Below are positions 14,006-16,334 of a DNA stretch of 16,334 nucleotides, piece after piece. This stretch comes from CAG-390 sp045543615. GTDB taxonomy: Bacteria > Bacillota > Clostridia > Oscillospirales > CAG-272. Position 1 is the stretch's first letter. The number at the start of each line of letters is the position of its first letter. Under the pieces are notes generated by a model. It did not search any database, was not told the origin of the DNA, and worked only from the letters and a program-made list of their open reading frames with translations. A program made the position numbers and the translations under genes. The stretch is from positions 1 to 16,334 of the forward strand of contig JAZPXL010000034.1 in NCBI GenBank assembly GCA_045543615.1, written 5' to 3'.

Positions 14006-14058
14006 CATTATTTGTTTACTGTGGAGTAATTCTGCGCAATATGAGAAAATGATTCGTG

Positions 14059-14099
14059 ATTTCTCCGCTAAGAACATCGCCCCTTTCCACCGTGTTTTT
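14059..14099 (-). repeat. Right arm of the 41-bp inverted repeat
   Basis: Read on the minus strand this is AAAAACACGGTGGA, 11 unrelated bases, then TTCTTAGCGGAGAAAT, matching the left arm (13219-13259). It begins 11 bases after the stop of pepT. The distance between arms is 799 bases. Confidence 0.85.
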
Positions 14100-14110
14100 T
14101 TCTGTTAGGC

Positions 14111-15334
14111 TTATTTCTGAGCAGAATAGATTTTTACAATCTCTAAAAGCATTTCGGTTGCGCTATCCATACCCTCGACGCTTATGTGCTCAAATGGGCC
14201 GTGGAATGCGTATCCACCTGTTCCGAGATTGGGGCAGGGAAGTCCCATAAAGCTGAGGCGTGCTCCGTCAGTACCTCCACGGATAGGCTCAACCGTGGGA
14301 GTGAGCCCGACACGCTTTGCCGCAAGAATGGCGTTGTCGATGAGATGCATCTCGGGGATTATCATCTCTTTCATATTTCTGTATTGGTCACGGATCTCAA
14401 GCGTAAGCGTGCCCTCGCCGTATTTTTCGTTGATGGTCTTTGCAATATGCATAAGCGTCTTCTTGCGACACTCAAACATCTCTTCGCTGTGATCACGGAT
14501 GATGTACATAAGTGTTGCACTCTCAACGTCTCCCTTCATATCCATCAGATGATAAAAGCCCTCGTAGCCCTCAGTCAGAGCAGGCGTGTCAGCCGATGGA
14601 AGCAGAGAGTTTGCCTCGATGGCAACAAGGAGTGCGTTTACCATAACATTCTTTGCAGAGCCGGGGTGGACGTTTGTTCCACGGACGGTTATGCGAGCTG
14701 CGGCGGCGTTGAAGTTTTCGTATTCAAGCGAGCCTTCTTCTCCACCGTCAACAGTGTATGCGTAGCGTGCGCCAAAGCCCTCGACGTCAAAATGATCAGC
14801 ACCACTTCCAACCTCCTCGTCGGGCGTGAACGCTATGCAAAGCTTGCCGTGGGGGATGTTTTCGCTTGTGATGCGCTCGATGAGCGTCATTATTTCGGCA
14901 ATACCTGCCTTGTCATCCGCTCCAAGCAAAGTTTTTCCGTTGGTCACAATAAGGTCTTCGTTCTTATGGTCAAGCAACTCAGGAAATTGTGATGGAGCCA
15001 ATACTATATTTTCTTCTTCGCAAAGCACGATATCCGAGCCATCATAATTATGAACGATACGCGGAGTGACTCCAGCACCGCTCATATCCGGACTGGTATC
15101 CATATGGGCAATGAAACCGACAGTCGGTATTTCCTTATCAGTATTGGCAGGAAGAGTGGCATACAGATAACCAAATTCATCCAACTCGTTTTCTTCCAGC
15201 CCCAATGCTTCCAGATCATGCTTCAGGTATTGGGCACACAGCATTTGTTTGGGTGTACTAGGAGTTACACCACTATTCTCATCCGACTGAGTGTCGAAGC
15301 TGACATATCTCAAAAAACGTTCTACTAAATTCAT
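14111..15334 (-). CDS. pepT: Peptidase T (tripeptide aminopeptidase), apparent chimera
   Basis: 407 residues, the normal length for this dizinc M20 peptidase, which removes the N-terminal residue from tripeptides in the cytoplasm. Metal and active-site residues match E. coli PepT: H77 and D79 in IAHMDTS, bridging D140 in LLGADDKAG, E173/E174 in TPDEEVG, D196 in TVDGGEEG, and a late His in GYAFHGPFEH. Residues 1 to about 148 read like Bacteroidales PepT (FLRYVSFDTQSDE, TLPANTDKEIPTVGFIAHMD) with codons such as CTG, GAA and CCG. The rest reads like Clostridia, with CTT/CTC, GAG and CCC. The change lies near 14880-14910. The start has no ribosome site (AAAGACTATAAAC before ATG), also Bacteroidota-like. 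The frame is intact. Confidence 0.93.
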   Translation of the reverse strand: MNLVERFLRYVSFDTQSDENSGVTPSTPKQMLCAQYLKHDLEALGLEENELDEFGYLYATLPANTDKEIPTVGFIAHMDTSPDMSGAGVTPRIVHNYDGSDIVLCEEENIVLAPSQFPELLDHKNEDLIVTNGKTLLGADDKAGIAEIMTLIERITSENIPHGKLCIAFTPDEEVGSGADHFDVEGFGARYAYTVDGGEEGSLEYENFNAAAARITVRGTNVHPGSAKNVMVNALLVAIEANSLLPSADTPALTEGYEGFYHLMDMKGDVESATLMYIIRDHSEEMFECRKKTLMHIAKTINEKYGEGTLTLEIRDQYRNMKEMIIPEMHLIDNAILAAKRVGLTPTVEPIRGGTDGARLSFMGLPCPNLGTGGYAFHGPFEHISVEGMDSATEMLLEIVKIYSAQK

Positions 15335-15372
15335 GTTTATAGTCTTTAAAATTCAACGAGTGTAAAAATAGG

Positions 15373-15411
15373 AAAAGAGCCCCGAACTGCCAAACAATTC
15401 GGGACTCTTTT
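15373..15411 (-). terminator. Terminator after the PurF-like gene
   Basis: The stem pairs 15373-15379 with 15405-15411 and 15381-15386 with 15398-15403, with one C-A mismatch (15380/15404). On the minus strand it ends in CTCTTTTCC and is followed by TATTTTTA. It lies between the PurF-like gene and pepT. Confidence 0.72.
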
Positions 15412-15455
15412 TATAAAATGTCTTCAGGTTTTCTCAAAAACGCAGAAACGTTTCT

Positions 15456-16334
15456 TTAAAAATGGCTTGACCCGTCGAAACAATGGGTACAAATCTGGCA
15501 TTTCGGCAATCCGATGGCCTCGACTAGGATTTCGAGCGTATTGAACTTCAAGGACGTCAAACCGAAACGACTACGTATTTCCTCCACCATGCGTTTATAT
15601 TGGGGCGAATCGGTAGTTGCATATTTTTCCAAATCCTTGTTTTCATCGCCTTCCAATTCCTTGATGATGCGACGACTCATAAGTTCAAGGTTGCTCTTCG
15701 ACGAGCTGAATCCGAGAAACGGACATCCATAGATGAGCGGTGGACAAGCGATTCGCATATGCACTTCCTTTGCACCATAATCATAGAGTATCTTCACATT
15801 GTCTCGCAATTGGGTTCCTCGAACAATGGAGTCATCGCAGAAAAGCACCCGTTTTCCATCCAGCATAGCACGATTGGGGATAAGTTTCATCTTGGCTACC
15901 AATGCACGCATATCCTGATTGGCCGGTGTAAAGCTACGTGGCCATGTCGGTGTATATTTGGAAATTGCACGATGATACGGAATGCCTTTTCCTTCGGCGT
16001 AGCCCATAGCCATACCTATACCTGAATCCGGAATACCGCAAGCACAATCCACTTCCGAATCGTCCAGCTTGCCCATCTGGTATCCGGTAGCAAAACGGAC
16101 TGCTTCTACGTTCTTCCCTTCATAACATGACACCGGAAATCCATAGTATACCCACAGGAATGAGCAAATCTGCATCTTGTCATTAGGCTTACGCATCTGT
16201 TCGATGCCATCGGGACGCATGCGGATGATTTCACCCGGTCCTACATATTTTTCAATTTTGAAATCCAAATTCGGTAAACTGCTTGATTCGCTTGTTGCGG
16301 CATATGCTCCATCCTTTTTACCAATGACGATAGG
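15456..16334 (-). CDS. PurF-like amidophosphoribosyltransferase, C-terminal part
   Basis: The frame is open to the right edge: 22 further codons precede 16268 and read PIVIGKKDGAYAATSESSS, so the N-terminal glutaminase domain is outside the window. 292 residues are visible. EIIRMRPDGIEQM follows the domain border, then the phosphoribosyltransferase core with CGIPDSGIGMAMGYAEG and the PRPP loop VLFCDDSIVRGTQL. Cysteines in ICSF, YGCPFLGF and CQICTHCF correspond in position to the iron-sulfur ligands of B. subtilis PurF. PurF makes phosphoribosylamine from PRPP and glutamine, the first step of purine synthesis. The sequence resembles the long Bacteroidales PurF-like protein, so a role other than standard PurF is possible. 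Confidence 0.87.
   Translation of the reverse strand, partial: PIVIGKKDGAYAATSESSSLPNLDFKIEKYVGPGEIIRMRPDGIEQMRKPNDKMQICSFLWVYYGFPVSCYEGKNVEAVRFATGYQMGKLDDSEVDCACGIPDSGIGMAMGYAEGKGIPYHRAISKYTPTWPRSFTPANQDMRALVAKMKLIPNRAMLDGKRVLFCDDSIVRGTQLRDNVKILYDYGAKEVHMRIACPPLIYGCPFLGFSSSKSNLELMSRRIIKELEGDENKDLEKYATTDSPQYKRMVEEIRSRFGLTSLKFNTLEILVEAIGLPKCQICTHCFDGSSHF

Noticed and set aside
14102..14110. GTTAGGC near the third GNAT gene as an integron attC core
   Set aside because: No partner RYYYAAC at the proper distance, no second attC in direct orientation and no integrase; the last bases overlap the end of the pepT region.
14186..14992. A long open frame (268 codons) on the plus strand over pepT
   Set aside because: It is antisense to a clearly real pepT with all catalytic residues, has no ribosome site and shows no recognisable protein pattern.

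Overview
The window looks like gut-type Clostridia (Bacillota) for about the first 14.9 kb. Nearly every gene there starts just after a strong AGGAGG-type ribosome site, promoters are of the vegetative sigma-A type, short hairpin-plus-T terminators separate the units, and the gene content fits a strict anaerobe: flavodiiron oxygen reductase, superoxide reductase, rubredoxin, D-lactate dehydrogenase, an ECF vitamin transporter S component and BspA-like leucine-rich repeats. The last 1.4 kb (about 14.9 kb to the right edge) reads differently. Codon use changes, the ribosome site is missing, and the protein sequences resemble Bacteroidales. The switch lies inside pepT, so the contig may be a misjoin or a true recombinant.

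Layout. 1-459: end of an ECF transporter S component. 501-2204 (minus): nucleoside (uridine-type) kinase behind a leader that folds as a purine riboswitch with its own terminator. 2464-3355: a GNAT acetyltransferase and free methionine-R-sulfoxide reductase, probably one operon. 3415-5854 (minus): an oxygen-defence operon, read as a large four-domain flavodiiron protein, then desulfoferrodoxin, then a 53-residue rubredoxin. 5939-6973 (minus): D-lactate dehydrogenase, divergent from a Crp/Fnr-family regulator (7056-7715). A perfect 16-bp palindrome between them is placed to control both.

7771-11220 (minus): the most unusual unit. A 55-residue small protein is followed 15 bases later by a 1088-residue protein. 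That protein joins an ECF sigma factor, a transmembrane helix and a large BspA-like leucine-rich-repeat ectodomain in one chain, so it is probably a surface sensor that is itself the transcription factor. 11473-13214: a second GNAT protein and a MalY/PatB-type PLP enzyme. 13219-14099: a GNAT gene with hairpin-rich leader, bracketed by two 41-bp inverted repeats. 14111-16334 (minus): pepT and a large PurF-like amidotransferase cut by the window edge.

How the genes fit together. The middle of the window handles redox balance and oxygen: lactate formation reoxidises NADH, the flavodiiron fusion uses reducing power to remove oxygen or nitric oxide, desulfoferrodoxin removes superoxide, and msrC repairs oxidised methionine. 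The purine switch suggests that the nucleoside kinase responds to nucleobase supply. No gap without a gene exceeds 300 bases. I saw no tRNA, rRNA, CRISPR array or transposase.
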